A stretch of 64,000 bases of DNA from assembly GCA_964584595.1 (NCBI GenBank), contig CAZPAM010000006.1:1-64000 (forward strand), given 5' to 3'. A program made the position numbers and the translations under genes. Under the pieces are notes generated by a model. That model was not told the origin of the DNA. It did not search any database and worked only from the letters and a program-made list of their open reading frames with translations. Positions 55,170-63,589 of the stretch are shown here, one piece after another. The DNA is from Scalindua sp964584595 (GTDB lineage: Bacteria > Planctomycetota > Brocadiia > Brocadiales > Scalinduaceae). Within the stretch, counting starts at the first letter, position 1; each line of letters begins with the position of its first letter.

Positions 55170-55814
55170 CTAACTTTGTTCCATCTGTTTACGAAGTGAA
55201 GCTATTGTCCCTTTTAGTTGATTTATTTCATCATTTGCAGTAACAACAGCATGCTGCACACTCTCTTGCTTGTCAAACCTGGCGTTTTCCAGATCATCTC
55301 GAAGCGTAGTGACAGACTTCTTGAGTTGGGATATTTCTTCATCTGCAGCCAAGACGGCATGCTGTACACTCTCTTGCTTGTCATACTTGGCGTTTTCAAG
55401 ATCTTCTCTAAGAGTAATCACAGACTTTTTGAGTTGAGATATTTCTGCATCTGCAGCCGCAACGGCATGCTGTACACTCTCTTGCTTGTCAAACCTGGCG
55501 CTTTCAAGATCCTCTCTAAGCGTGGTTACAGACATTTTGAGCTGGGATATTTCTTCATCTGCAGCCGCAACGGCATGCTGTACACTCTCTTGCTTGTCAA
55601 ACCTGGCATTTTCAAGATCTTCTCTAAGCGTAGTTACTGTCTCTTTGAGTTGTGCAATTTCGTCATTAGCATTCGCAACCGCATGTTGAATACTCTGTTG
55701 TTTGTCAGCCTGGCTATTTTCAAGCTCACTACGTAACGCCTCGATAGTTAATTTAAAATGTTTAATCTCGGCTTGAGTATTGTTTGATTTAACAGAATCT
55801 ATTTGAACATTCAT
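55170..55814 (-). CDS. Coiled-coil protein built of 36-residue repeats
   Basis: A 214-residue protein that is almost entirely alpha-helical. After a lead-in of about 45 residues it is made of about four and a half 36-residue units, each with EISQLKKSVTTLREDL followed by DKQESVQHAV. The repeat is 108 bases long; the GCATG start point recurs at 55249, 55357, 55465, 55573 and 55681. Leucines and charged residues suggest a long parallel coiled coil. No family is known to me. It precedes the cyclase in a tight two-gene arrangement, so it may scaffold that enzyme. Confidence 0.8.
   Translation of the reverse strand: MNVQIDSVKSNNTQAEIKHFKLTIEALRSELENSQADKQQSIQHAVANANDEIAQLKETVTTLREDLENARFDKQESVQHAVAAADEEISQLKMSVTTLREDLESARFDKQESVQHAVAAADAEISQLKKSVITLREDLENAKYDKQESVQHAVLAADEEISQLKKSVTTLRDDLENARFDKQESVQHAVVTANDEINQLKGTIASLRKQMEQS
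55200..55740 (-). repeat. 108-base tandem repeats inside the coiled-coil gene
   Basis: Five near-identical units of 108 bases without spacers, in frame with the gene. DNA identity between the middle units is over 90 percent by eye, so unit number can change by slippage or recombination. Confidence 0.8.
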
Positions 55815-56271
55815 TATAATCTACACTTATTATTTTTGTTAAGTTACTAATAGTCATATCGACATATTGATACTTCCAAAATAATATTACCCAGCAGCAA
55901 CTAAATAATTCCTTAACTTATTGAGTATTTAACATATTATTGTCAATATATCAAGAGTATATGCAGCACAATTCTATCCTGTAATATAACACGATTTAGG
56001 GTGTAATAATGGTAAAAATGAATTGTAATTGAGTTACAGAATATGCAGGAATGTACAATTTGAGATGAAACGGTCGGAATTGATTTAGTTTAAGAACCAC
56101 CTGATGTGTTATGCTCAACAAAAAACTTAATCTCAACAAAACCGGAGGTTAAATTGTAATCGAGCTATTTTAAGCTGTCCGACAAAGCGGACTATTGCAG
56201 AATTGCGTAATTTGGAATTGACTAATTTACGAAAACTATTTTTTTCTTAACAGAGACTTTTTGCATTACTC
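55815..56271. other. Intergenic region between coiled-coil and DksA-like genes
   Basis: 457 AT-rich bases. Only a short hairpin, GTCCG-ACAAAG-CGGAC at about 56177-56192, stands out; read on the minus strand it lies downstream of the DksA-like gene and may be a weak terminator. No gene is supported. Confidence 0.45.
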
Positions 56272-56751
56272 TTAGTTAGCAAACGGATTAATATCACTCT
56301 TTTCAATATACTTTATGCTTTCACTCTTTTTATCATCTTTTTCGAGTTCGCCATAATCAACTGCACCTACCCTGTAATAACCACCGGTGTCACCATGGAC
56401 TCCCTCATCACGTTCTTCAGCCTCCTTACATTTGATACAAAGGCTAACGAAAGGAATAGCCATCAGGCGCTGTTTATTTATCTTCCTGCCACAACCTTCG
56501 CATACACCATACTTCCCCTTCTTTATTTGGTTTAAGGCATTATCAATTTCCTCTATTTCTCTTGCTTCACCCTGTGCAATAGACATTACTATTTCATCAT
56601 CTACAAGGTTAGACGCAATGTCTGCCGTATCAGTGAGCCTGCACCCTCCAGAGTCCCTAAACTCCCTTAATCTCAGTTTAACTTCCTTCAGTAAATGGTG
56701 CCTTCTTTCCTTAAGCTGGTTCCTTAATTGATTTATGAGTTTTTTATCCAT
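56272..56751 (-). CDS. DksA/TraR-type zinc-finger protein
   Basis: A 159-residue protein with an N-terminal helical pair (about 1-90) and a four-cysteine zinc finger, CEGCGRKINKQRL then CIKCKEAEE (about 98-125). DksA and related proteins reach into the secondary channel of RNA polymerase and change its response to ppGpp. The helical pair lacks the DxxDxA tip that I would expect for full DksA function; EIEEIDNALNQ is nearby. A ~35-residue polar tail follows the finger. AAGGA precedes the start. Confidence 0.88.
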   Translation of the reverse strand: MDKKLINQLRNQLKERRHHLLKEVKLRLREFRDSGGCRLTDTADIASNLVDDEIVMSIAQGEAREIEEIDNALNQIKKGKYGVCEGCGRKINKQRLMAIPFVSLCIKCKEAEERDEGVHGDTGGYYRVGAVDYGELEKDDKKSESIKYIEKSDINPFAN

Positions 56752-57118
56752 TTTAATATATCCTTTTAAAAATTAAATCTACATTTCCACTCTTGAGTAA
56801 GCAGCAGCACATCTTAGCACTTGCTTATGTAACTACTGGAAATATAGCAAAATATATACCAACTAAGATATAACAACCATTAAACGGCATTAAAAGTTTC
56901 TTAAAATCTAACAAAAATTTCATAATTACATAAGCCCTTATAGCTCAAGCACTTCAAACTTAACGCATACTCAATATAATCTAACCACTAATACAACCTT
57001 TTCGTATTAACTTAAGCAAAATGAAGGTAAAAACGAAAATATTTCAAGAAATTTTTTCGCTCAAGTGGTAAATAATTAGCTACGCCATTATCTATATCAT
57101 GGCTACAGCAAAAATTAA
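56752..57118. other. Upstream spacer of the Mo-oxidoreductase unit
   Basis: About 370 bases of AT-rich DNA with no supported gene or dyad. Promoters for the minus-strand zinc-finger gene should be in its left part. Confidence 0.4.
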
Positions 57119-57147
57119 TTTACTGCCGATAAAGAGTAGTTTATAAT
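57119..57147 (+). promoter_or_regulatory. Sigma-70-type promoter of the Fe-S/molybdopterin unit
   Basis: TTTACT at 57119-57124 and a perfect TATAAT at 57142-57147 with 17 bases between. The leader to the ATG at 57260 is about 105 bases. Confidence 0.6.
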
Positions 57148-57259
57148 CAAGATTTGAGACATTATCCCATCAGGTACGAATTAAAATTATCAACAACAAC
57201 TAACCATCTTTCCTGATTCCCAAGTAATCAAGTAATAAAGCAGGTAAGGAGAAAAAACC

Positions 57260-58027
57260 ATGACTACCAAGCACGAATGCAGTGACCAGGTGCCGGAAGG
57301 AACTAATGAAAAGTTACCTCGGAGAGAGTTCTTTAAGAAAAGCGGAACTGCTGCTGCATCTGCTGCGGCTCTGGTTGGCTCTTTAACTGCATATAATTCT
57401 TATGCCAATAACAAATCTAAGCCAAAGAAACAACTGGCGATGGTAGTTGATCTGAGGAAATGTTACGGGTGCCATTCATGCTCGATTGCCTGCAAATCAG
57501 AGTATAATGACCCTCTTGGTGTGCGTAGAACCCAGGTAGAGACCACAGAGAAAGGCACATTCCCTGATGTTAAGAGATATTTCCTCCCTCGTTTATGTAA
57601 CAACTGTGCAAAACCGCCCTGTGTCAGTGTGTGCCCAACTAAAGCCGCACACAGGGATGAGGAAAAAGGCCTTGTCAACATGCATGATGAATTGTGCATT
57701 GACTGCGATCTTTGTCTGCCAGCCTGTCCCTATGGTGTCAGATTCTCACATCCTTCAAAAAATGTAGTAAACAAATGTGATTTCTGCATCCACAGGGTTG
57801 AGAAAGGAGTAGTACCATCCTGTGCAAACACCTGCCCGTCAAATGCCCTGATATTCGGTGACATTAATGATCCGGACAGTGAAGTAAGTAATCTGGTAGC
57901 TACTAATAAAGTACAGGTATTAAAACCCGAATTAGGCACTGAACCAAACGTGTTTTATATTGCACCGGATGGAGTAGTAATTGAGGAAGAGTTTGAACGG
58001 ATGAACAATACAGAGAATCAAGAATAA
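57260..58027 (+). CDS. Tat-exported [4Fe-4S] electron-transfer subunit (DmsB/PsrB/TtrB-like)
   Basis: A 255-residue ferredoxin-like subunit that passes electrons to or from a molybdopterin partner. The N terminus has a twin-arginine signal (RREFFKK at 21-27, then an alanine-rich stretch), which places it in the periplasm. Four cysteine clusters suit four [4Fe-4S] centres: CYGCHSCSIAC, CNNCAKPPCVSVC, CIDCDLCLPAC and CDFCIHRVEKG plus CANTC. AAGGAG precedes the ATG and a clear promoter lies upstream. The catalytic subunit gene starts 213 bases downstream. It carries its own Tat signal, rather than hitch-hiking on the large subunit, as in TtrB. Confidence 0.93.
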   Translation: MTTKHECSDQVPEGTNEKLPRREFFKKSGTAAASAAALVGSLTAYNSYANNKSKPKKQLAMVVDLRKCYGCHSCSIACKSEYNDPLGVRRTQVETTEKGTFPDVKRYFLPRLCNNCAKPPCVSVCPTKAAHRDEEKGLVNMHDELCIDCDLCLPACPYGVRFSHPSKNVVNKCDFCIHRVEKGVVPSCANTCPSNALIFGDINDPDSEVSNLVATNKVQVLKPELGTEPNVFYIAPDGVVIEEEFERMNNTENQE

Positions 58028-58239
58028 AATTTCAACGCAAAGACGCAAAGGATAAAAACTACAAATCTCAAATAGCAAATTACAAATAAATTACAAAACA
58101 CAATGCCCAAATGACCAGAATCAGTTTGTTTGATATTTTGGATTTCTTTATTGGAATTTGTTTGTTATTTGGATCTTGTTATTTGGTGCTTACTCTACTC
58201 TAGCTTCTTGCTTCTAGTCTTAATGACAAATGACTGATT

Positions 58240-60765
58240 ATGTTTAAATTAACCAAAAGAAACTTTATCAAATTAGCCGCTTCATGCGGGACAGTACTTG
58301 CCGGTATGGGTGAATTTTCTAAAGCCCATGCATTAACCGGTACATTAAAACTGGAAGACGGCGGCAGGGATTTCTCTCCGGATACCGGGAAAGAGCGGCA
58401 AGCGCTCCCTTCCGCCTGCTGGCAATGTGTGGCCAGATGCACGACCCTCAACTATGTAGAAGACGGCAGGCTGGTAAAGATTGAAGGAAATCCGGCTTCG
58501 ATTCGTAATCGCGGAAAGATATGTGCCAAAGGCCAGGCAGGGATTAACCAGGCTTACGACCCGGACAGGATTCTCCATCCGATGCTGAGAGTTGGTAAAC
58601 GAGGTGAAGAGAAGTGGAAGAGAATTTCCTGGGATGAAGCACTGGATCTTCTGGTTCACGGTGGAGAAATTGCCGGACACAGCGTTAAGGGACTCAAAAA
58701 CTTACTGGACGAAGACCAGCCGGAGAAATTCATGTTCCATTATGGAAGGATGAAAGGCTCTGACAGCAAAATAATCAAATCCAATTTTCTTGCAGCATTT
58801 GGAACAAAGACTATAGGGAATCATACAAATATATGTGAAGGTGCCAAATGGGTAGCTCAGGAACTTATCTGGGGTAAACATTACGATGTAAATGATGTAG
58901 AAAATACAAATATGATTCTTAATTTTGGCTGCAATTTTCTTGAAGCACATACCTCACATGTACAGATCGCACAGCGAGCAATCAAGGCAATGACAGAACG
59001 TGGAGTTAAATTATATACCTTTGATGTAAGGCTCTCCAACACCGCCGCTAAATCAACTAAATGGATTCCCATAAAACCGGGGACTGACTTAGCCGTAGCC
59101 CTGGCCATGTGTAATGTAATAATGAGCAATGGATTATATGATCGTGATTTTATTGAAAACTGGACGACAGTTACAGTTAAACAACTGAAAGCACACCTTA
59201 AACAGTATACGCCCGAGTGGGCAGAGCAGTTAAGTGGTGTCCCTGCTCCCATGATAAAGTCACTCGCAATTGATTTCGCTAATGCGAAGCCGGGAACGTG
59301 CATTTCCTACAGAGGGCCAGCAGCTCACTACAATGGAGTCGAAGCAGAACGCGCATTTAAGATGCTTGATGCCATATGCGGATATATTGACGTTAAAGGC
59401 GGAACCTGTCACGGTGTTGGTGCAAAATGGAAATACCCCAAAGCTAAACCGGATAGGAAACCTAAAAAATTAAACATAATAGACGGCTTTCCCGGTGATG
59501 CCGCCTTCCCCAACCACCACGTAAGTCATCAGGTTCTGAAAATGATCAAAGACGGCAGTTTTGGAAGACCGGATATTTATATGGTTTATTGCTATCAGCC
59601 TGTTTACGTAAATGGAGAGTGTGAAGAGAATATCCAGATACTGAAGGATGAGACAATGGTTCCGTTCCTTGTTGCCGTATCTCCTTTTTATGGTGAAACA
59701 GAGTCTCTGGCAGACTTGATACTTCCCGACGTGACATACCTCGAAAGATGGTCCTGGGACGATATGGTCAGCTACGATATGATTCCCGAGTATTACCTTC
59801 GTCAACCTGTAATAAAGCCTCTCGGCGAAGCCCGGCAGTTCCAGGATGTTGCTGTTGACCTGTCCAAAAGGTTGGGTCTTAATCTTCCTTTTGATTCTAC
59901 TGAAGATTTTATCAAAAAGTCGTGTGAGAAAAGCCATGTAAGTTATGAACACCTGCAAAAACATGGCGTCTGGCATGACCCGAATGAAAAGCCCCATTAC
60001 CAGCCATACACCAAAGCGTTAAATATTGATACAGATGATTTTTCCGGTGATGACGTACTCTTTGACAGCAAAACAGGTGTTTACTGGAACTGGAGGAAGT
60101 CAAAGGCAAAGACCATAGACGAAGCTGCAGCAAAAGGATATACAGACACAAAGAATGCATACAAGGGATATATTGGACAGAAGATAGGCAATAAGGTCTA
60201 CGCGGGATTTAAGCCTGACAAGGTAAACAAATCCGGTAAGTTTGAGATTTATTCTGAGTTAATGAAGAAAAAAGGGTTTGACCCCATGCCCACCTGGTTC
60301 CCGGTACCGGACTTTGAGAACAGGAAAGATGACGAATTGATACTTTCATCTTTTAAGGTAAATTTACATACGCACTCACGTACGTCTAATTGTAAGTGGT
60401 TATCTGAACTCTCTCATGATAATTCAGCACTTATAAATCCCAAAACTGCAGAAAAAAAGGGCATTGAGACCGGTGACATGATAATGGTTAAATCAGCTGT
60501 CGGCAGGGTCATGATAAAGGCCAGAGTTTCCGAAGGTGTTGTACCCGATTTAATTGCTATTTCCTTTCATCTCGGACACTGGCAGTACGGCTGGTTTGCC
60601 TCAGGCAATGGATCACCATTCGGAACTTATAATGATAGCGATTTAGATTTAAAATGGTGGTCCGAACATGGAGTTAATCCCAACTGGCTTATCCGCAACA
60701 GGCCTGACCGCATTGCCGGTCAATGGTTAATGAATGATGAACTGGTTACGGTTACAAAAGTTTAG
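58240..60765 (+). CDS. Molybdopterin oxidoreductase catalytic subunit (PsrA/PhsA/TtrA/ArrA-like)
   Basis: An 841-residue DMSO-reductase-family enzyme. The N terminus has a Tat-like signal with K-R in place of R-R (TKRNFIKLAA, residues 5-14). An N-terminal [4Fe-4S] site uses C60, C63, C67 and C95 (CWQCVARC ... CAKG). The likely molybdenum ligand is C199 in NHTNICEG, as in the polysulfide/thiosulfate/tetrathionate/arsenate branch and unlike the Asp ligand of nitrate reductases or nitrite oxidoreductase. The molybdopterin-binding domain near the end has NPKTAEKKGIETGDMI. No NrfD-type membrane subunit lies beside it. The substrate remains open: sulfur compounds or arsenate are the best guesses. 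Confidence 0.9.
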   Translation: MFKLTKRNFIKLAASCGTVLAGMGEFSKAHALTGTLKLEDGGRDFSPDTGKERQALPSACWQCVARCTTLNYVEDGRLVKIEGNPASIRNRGKICAKGQAGINQAYDPDRILHPMLRVGKRGEEKWKRISWDEALDLLVHGGEIAGHSVKGLKNLLDEDQPEKFMFHYGRMKGSDSKIIKSNFLAAFGTKTIGNHTNICEGAKWVAQELIWGKHYDVNDVENTNMILNFGCNFLEAHTSHVQIAQRAIKAMTERGVKLYTFDVRLSNTAAKSTKWIPIKPGTDLAVALAMCNVIMSNGLYDRDFIENWTTVTVKQLKAHLKQYTPEWAEQLSGVPAPMIKSLAIDFANAKPGTCISYRGPAAHYNGVEAERAFKMLDAICGYIDVKGGTCHGVGAKWKYPKAKPDRKPKKLNIIDGFPGDAAFPNHHVSHQVLKMIKDGSFGRPDIYMVYCYQPVYVNGECEENIQILKDETMVPFLVAVSPFYGETESLADLILPDVTYLERWSWDDMVSYDMIPEYYLRQPVIKPLGEARQFQDVAVDLSKRLGLNLPFDSTEDFIKKSCEKSHVSYEHLQKHGVWHDPNEKPHYQPYTKALNIDTDDFSGDDVLFDSKTGVYWNWRKSKAKTIDEAAAKGYTDTKNAYKGYIGQKIGNKVYAGFKPDKVNKSGKFEIYSELMKKKGFDPMPTWFPVPDFENRKDDELILSSFKVNLHTHSRTSNCKWLSELSHDNSALINPKTAEKKGIETGDMIMVKSAVGRVMIKARVSEGVVPDLIAISFHLGHWQYGWFASGNGSPFGTYNDSDLDLKWWSEHGVNPNWLIRNRPDRIAGQWLMNDELVTVTKV

Positions 60766-60875
60766 CCACTAAGGCTCCAAGACACGAAAAAAAAGTAAAA
60801 TAATATTTTCTGAAATTAATAAAACTAATCCGCCCTACTCTTGAAGTTCTTTGTGACTTAGTGCCTTTGTGGCTA
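60763..60875. repeat. Inverted degenerate repeat between catalytic subunit and chaperone
   Basis: TAGCCACTAAGGCTCCAAG at 60763 (including the stop codon) has an inverted, imperfect match GCACTAAG/CTTAGTGCCTTTGTGGCTA ending at 60875. A transcript could fold across the spacer. The family also occurs at 29341-29450. Confidence 0.5.
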
Positions 60876-60885
60876 GAATCATACA

Positions 60886-61527
60886 ATGAAAATTAAAATG
60901 AAAGCAATCGCTGAGAACAGAGGCTGTTACTATGGATTTCTGTCTACTGTCTATCTGCATGAACCAACCAGGAAATTTATTAAATCACTTAGAGAATCAA
61001 AACTTTTAGACGCCTTGAATAAATCAGATTTACGTCTTGATAAACAAATCAATAATGATGTCAGCGATAAAAATCTTAATGATTTAGTACTGGAATACAC
61101 CCGTTTGTTTATCGGGCCCGGCAAGCATATTGCTCCCTATGAGTCTGTATACAGAGACAATGATGATGCCCTCTGGAGTGACACGACGGCAAGAGTCAAA
61201 AATTTCATAGAATCGTCAGGGTTAAGATATTCTTGTAACTGGTCAGGCCTGCCTGACCACATAGGAGTTGAGCTCGAATTTATGCAATGGCTTACCCGTC
61301 ACGAAAAAGATGCATGGACAAGGGGCGACAAAGAAACAGCCATTCGTTGCCTGGAATTTGAGAAGAAATTTATCGATGATCATCTCAGCCAATGGGTACC
61401 TATCTTTTGTGATAAAGTGAAGGAAGAGACACGAACTGCCTTTTATGGAGAGATGGCCGAGTTAACCAGGCAGTTTATTGTTTTCGATAGTAAACTGATT
61501 GAGAGTAACCTGGTTAGCCACGGATAA
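60886..61527 (+). CDS. TorD-family molybdoenzyme maturation chaperone
   Basis: A 213-residue all-helical cytoplasmic chaperone of the TorD/DmsD/NarJ group. Such proteins bind the Tat signal and apo-form of the molybdenum subunit before export. The diagnostic APYESVYRD is at about 82-90, followed by DHIGVELEFMQWL (about 123-135). It lies 120 bases downstream of the catalytic subunit, which it presumably serves. Confidence 0.9.
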   Translation: MKIKMKAIAENRGCYYGFLSTVYLHEPTRKFIKSLRESKLLDALNKSDLRLDKQINNDVSDKNLNDLVLEYTRLFIGPGKHIAPYESVYRDNDDALWSDTTARVKNFIESSGLRYSCNWSGLPDHIGVELEFMQWLTRHEKDAWTRGDKETAIRCLEFEKKFIDDHLSQWVPIFCDKVKEETRTAFYGEMAELTRQFIVFDSKLIESNLVSHG

Positions 61528-61537
61528 AGCACGCCTG

Positions 61538-61558
61538 CCCGCCAGTTTGTTAGGCGGG
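61538..61558. repeat. CCCGCC-N9-GGCGGG hairpin repeat, copy 2
   Basis: CCCGCCAGTTTGTTAGGCGGG is a perfect six-base stem with a nine-base loop. It is just after the TorD gene stop and could terminate or stabilise that transcript. Copies also at 14472, 61749 and 63054. Confidence 0.6.
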
Positions 61559-61680
61559 GATAAAACACTGATGTTAAAGACGAAAAAACAGAACTGGAAT
61601 CCTCCAGAGATGGAGGAAATAGAAAAACGCAGAGCATCTTAAGAATGCAGGAATTGCAAGAAAATAGGCGGTTTATAACC

Positions 61681-61718
61681 ATTTAGCGGAAATGCCAACA
61701 TTGGCAAATCCGCTGAAT
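61681..61718. repeat. 38-bp palindrome family, copy 1
   Basis: A near-perfect dyad centred at 61699/61700: ATTTAGCGGAAATGCCAA against its inverted partner. Two more copies with the same length and centre (GGCAA/TTGCC core) are at 61825 and 63421. Confidence 0.65.
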
Positions 61719-61748
61719 GTCATGCTATTTGCCGAAAATGCCAGCCTG

Positions 61749-61769
61749 CCCGCCAGACTGTTAGGCGGG
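61749..61769. repeat. CCCGCC-N9-GGCGGG hairpin repeat, copy 3
   Basis: CCCGCCAGACTGTTAGGCGGG differs from copy 2 in two loop bases. It lies 42 bases after the copy 1 palindrome. Confidence 0.6.
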
Positions 61770-61824
61770 GATTGGCATAATGGATAAATAGCGCTAAGAG
61801 TAACCAGAGACATTATTTGTGACT

Positions 61825-61862
61825 ATTTGTGGAATATGGCAAGATTGCCAAAATCCCCGAAT
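61825..61862. repeat. 38-bp palindrome family, copy 2
   Basis: A dyad centred at 61843/61844 (TGGCAA-GA-TTGCCA core). It lies in the leader of the succinyltransferase gene, and its sequence forms the first residues of a spurious upstream extension of that gene. Confidence 0.6.
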
Positions 61863-61897
61863 ACCTAACCATATTTGAGCAAAAATGGAGGAAACCA

Positions 61898-62926
61898 TTG
61901 TACGTGGTCAGACCTATACATTCCGATGATTTACATGACCTGATAAAACTAACAAGAAAAATGTCTTATGGTATAACTTCCTTACCAAAAGATAAGGATA
62001 TTTTGTATAAAAGGATATTGGAATCACAGGCTGGGTTTGCGAAAAAGGGAAAGCAACCAAGGGGTGAAAGGTATCTTTTTGCATTAGAAAGCCTCGATAC
62101 CGGAAAAATGATTGGTGTCAGCGGGATAAATTCTAAAGTGGGCAAACTTGAACCATTTTATACCTATAAAATTGAAACTACTATACATGAGTCAAAAAAG
62201 ATAAAAACGCGTAATGAAATCCAGAGCCTCACTCCTATGGCAGTGCGTAATGGCCCTTGTGAAATTGGAAGCCTCTTTCTTTCTCCAAAAAAGAGGAAGT
62301 CAGGACTTGGTCGTCTTCTTTCATTATCCCGTTTTTTATTTATGGCAGAATATAAATACCTTTTCGATCCGTCCGTGATAGCAAAAATGCGAGGTGTTAT
62401 CGATAAGAACGGTAGGTCTGCTTTTTGGGATGCTGTAGGAAAGCACTTTATTGACATTAATTTTCCAAAGGCAGATTATATCAGTACGATTAACAAGCAA
62501 TTTATTGCAGAGCTTATGCCAAAACATCCGATTTATATACCCCTTATTACTAAAGATGCTCAGAAAGTAATCGGAAAGGTCCATAAGAACACGAAACCTG
62601 CCTTAAAAATGTTACAAGAGGAAGGATTCAAACATAATGACATGATAGGTATTTTAACGGCAGGCCCGGTGTTGTGTTGCAACATAAAAGATATCCGTTC
62701 TGTGAAAGAAAGCATAAAAAAAAAGATTGCTGAAATAAAAGACGAAGTAATTGATTCCGAACTTTTTATTATTTCTAATAGTTTAAAGAATTATCGTGCA
62801 TGTTTAGGGCATCTTAAGATTGATTCTGCTGGTTCAGTACAAATAGAAAGGGAAATTGCAGCAGCCTTAAAGGTTAAAATAGGTGATCCTATCCGTTTTG
62901 TTTCTCTCTACCCTCCTTCTCTATAA
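61898..62926 (+). CDS. astA: Arginine N-succinyltransferase (AstA/AruF-like)
   Basis: A 342-residue protein with AstA signatures: MYVVRPIHSDDLHDLI at the start, GITSLPKD, EPFYTYKIET, CEIGSLFLSPKKR followed by GLGRLLSLSRFLFMAEY and FIAELMPKHPIYI. AstA transfers succinyl from succinyl-CoA to arginine, the first step of the AST degradation route. The start is a TTG at 61898 with GGAGG six bases upstream, which gives the family length; the open frame to 61829 includes a palindromic repeat and is rejected. None of the other ast genes is nearby, so it may act in another context. Confidence 0.88.
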   Translation: MYVVRPIHSDDLHDLIKLTRKMSYGITSLPKDKDILYKRILESQAGFAKKGKQPRGERYLFALESLDTGKMIGVSGINSKVGKLEPFYTYKIETTIHESKKIKTRNEIQSLTPMAVRNGPCEIGSLFLSPKKRKSGLGRLLSLSRFLFMAEYKYLFDPSVIAKMRGVIDKNGRSAFWDAVGKHFIDINFPKADYISTINKQFIAELMPKHPIYIPLITKDAQKVIGKVHKNTKPALKMLQEEGFKHNDMIGILTAGPVLCCNIKDIRSVKESIKKKIAEIKDEVIDSELFIISNSLKNYRACLGHLKIDSAGSVQIEREIAAALKVKIGDPIRFVSLYPPSL

Positions 62927-63042
62927 AAATCCATCTTAAAGGGAAGGAATAGAGATTTAGCCACGGATAGACACGGATTTGCACTGATGTTAAAGACGAA
63001 AGGCATGAAGATTTACGATTTCCCGAACTAATTATGTCAATT

Positions 63043-63093
63043 GGGCAGGTTTACCCGACGTGTTATTTGGCGGGCCTGACCCCATTTTTTTTT
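63043..63093 (+). terminator. Rho-independent terminator built on a hairpin repeat
   Basis: GGGCAGG pairs with CCTGACCC (one bulge), inside which CCCGAC pairs with the end of GGCGGG (copy 4 of that hairpin family at 63054-63074), followed by nine T residues at 63085-63093. It is 120 bases after the succinyltransferase stop. Confidence 0.6.
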
Positions 63094-63122
63094 GAGTAAT
63101 GCTGCATACCTATACTAGCTTA

Positions 63123-63383
63123 CTAGCTATATATCTTTTTTTTCTTCATTAAGGTAAACCGAACTAACAAGTTTATTAGCCCAAATGAAATCATTTTAAG
63201 TCCGTGCTTTCTTGCATCAGCGTTGGTAACAATTTCACTTCCCTCATATGTTGTTGACAAGCCTAGTAAATCCGCAATTCCAAATAACACAAAAACAGAA
63301 CCTACAACCAAACATGCAAATCTGGTTTTGTTGTACACACCGTATACATTATCTATGCAAACATCTAGTATGTTTCTAATCAT
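63123..63383 (-). CDS. Small membrane protein of unknown function
   Basis: An 86-residue protein with two hydrophobic stretches (about 22-42 and 63-80) and a basic C terminus (MKKKKIYS). AAGG lies about ten bases before the ATG. No family recognised. It lies between the terminator and palindrome copy 3. Confidence 0.5.
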   Translation of the reverse strand: MIRNILDVCIDNVYGVYNKTRFACLVVGSVFVLFGIADLLGLSTTYEGSEIVTNADARKHGLKMISFGLINLLVRFTLMKKKKIYS

Positions 63384-63420
63384 TTATACAACCCTTGCCA
63401 AAATCCACAAATACCTGAGT

Positions 63421-63458
63421 ATTTAGGAGAAATGGCAACATTGCCAAATCTCCTAAAT
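63421..63458. repeat. 38-bp palindrome family, copy 3
   Basis: ATTTAGGAGAAATGGCAA against its inverted partner, centred at 63439/63440. A half copy (TTGCCAAAATCCACAAAT) precedes it at 63395-63412. Confidence 0.65.
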
Positions 63459-63589
63459 AGCGATCTATCACGATGCTTTTCTCACGATTTCCCGAACTGA
63501 CTGGCGGAACCCTATTTTTCGTGCAAACCACATCTTACCAGTAATATCCCTGTGTATCCTGATATTGAACTTCTACATATCAAGTGTAA

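Noticed and set aside
55200..55740. CRISPR-like regular spacing of repeats
   Set aside because: Units are 108 bases, adjoin without unique spacers and stay in frame as a coiled coil; there are no cas genes.
58240..60765. Nitrate reductase or nitrite oxidoreductase assignment for the molybdoenzyme
   Set aside because: The probable molybdenum ligand is cysteine rather than aspartate, the protein is shorter than NxrA/NarG and the partner has a Tat signal.
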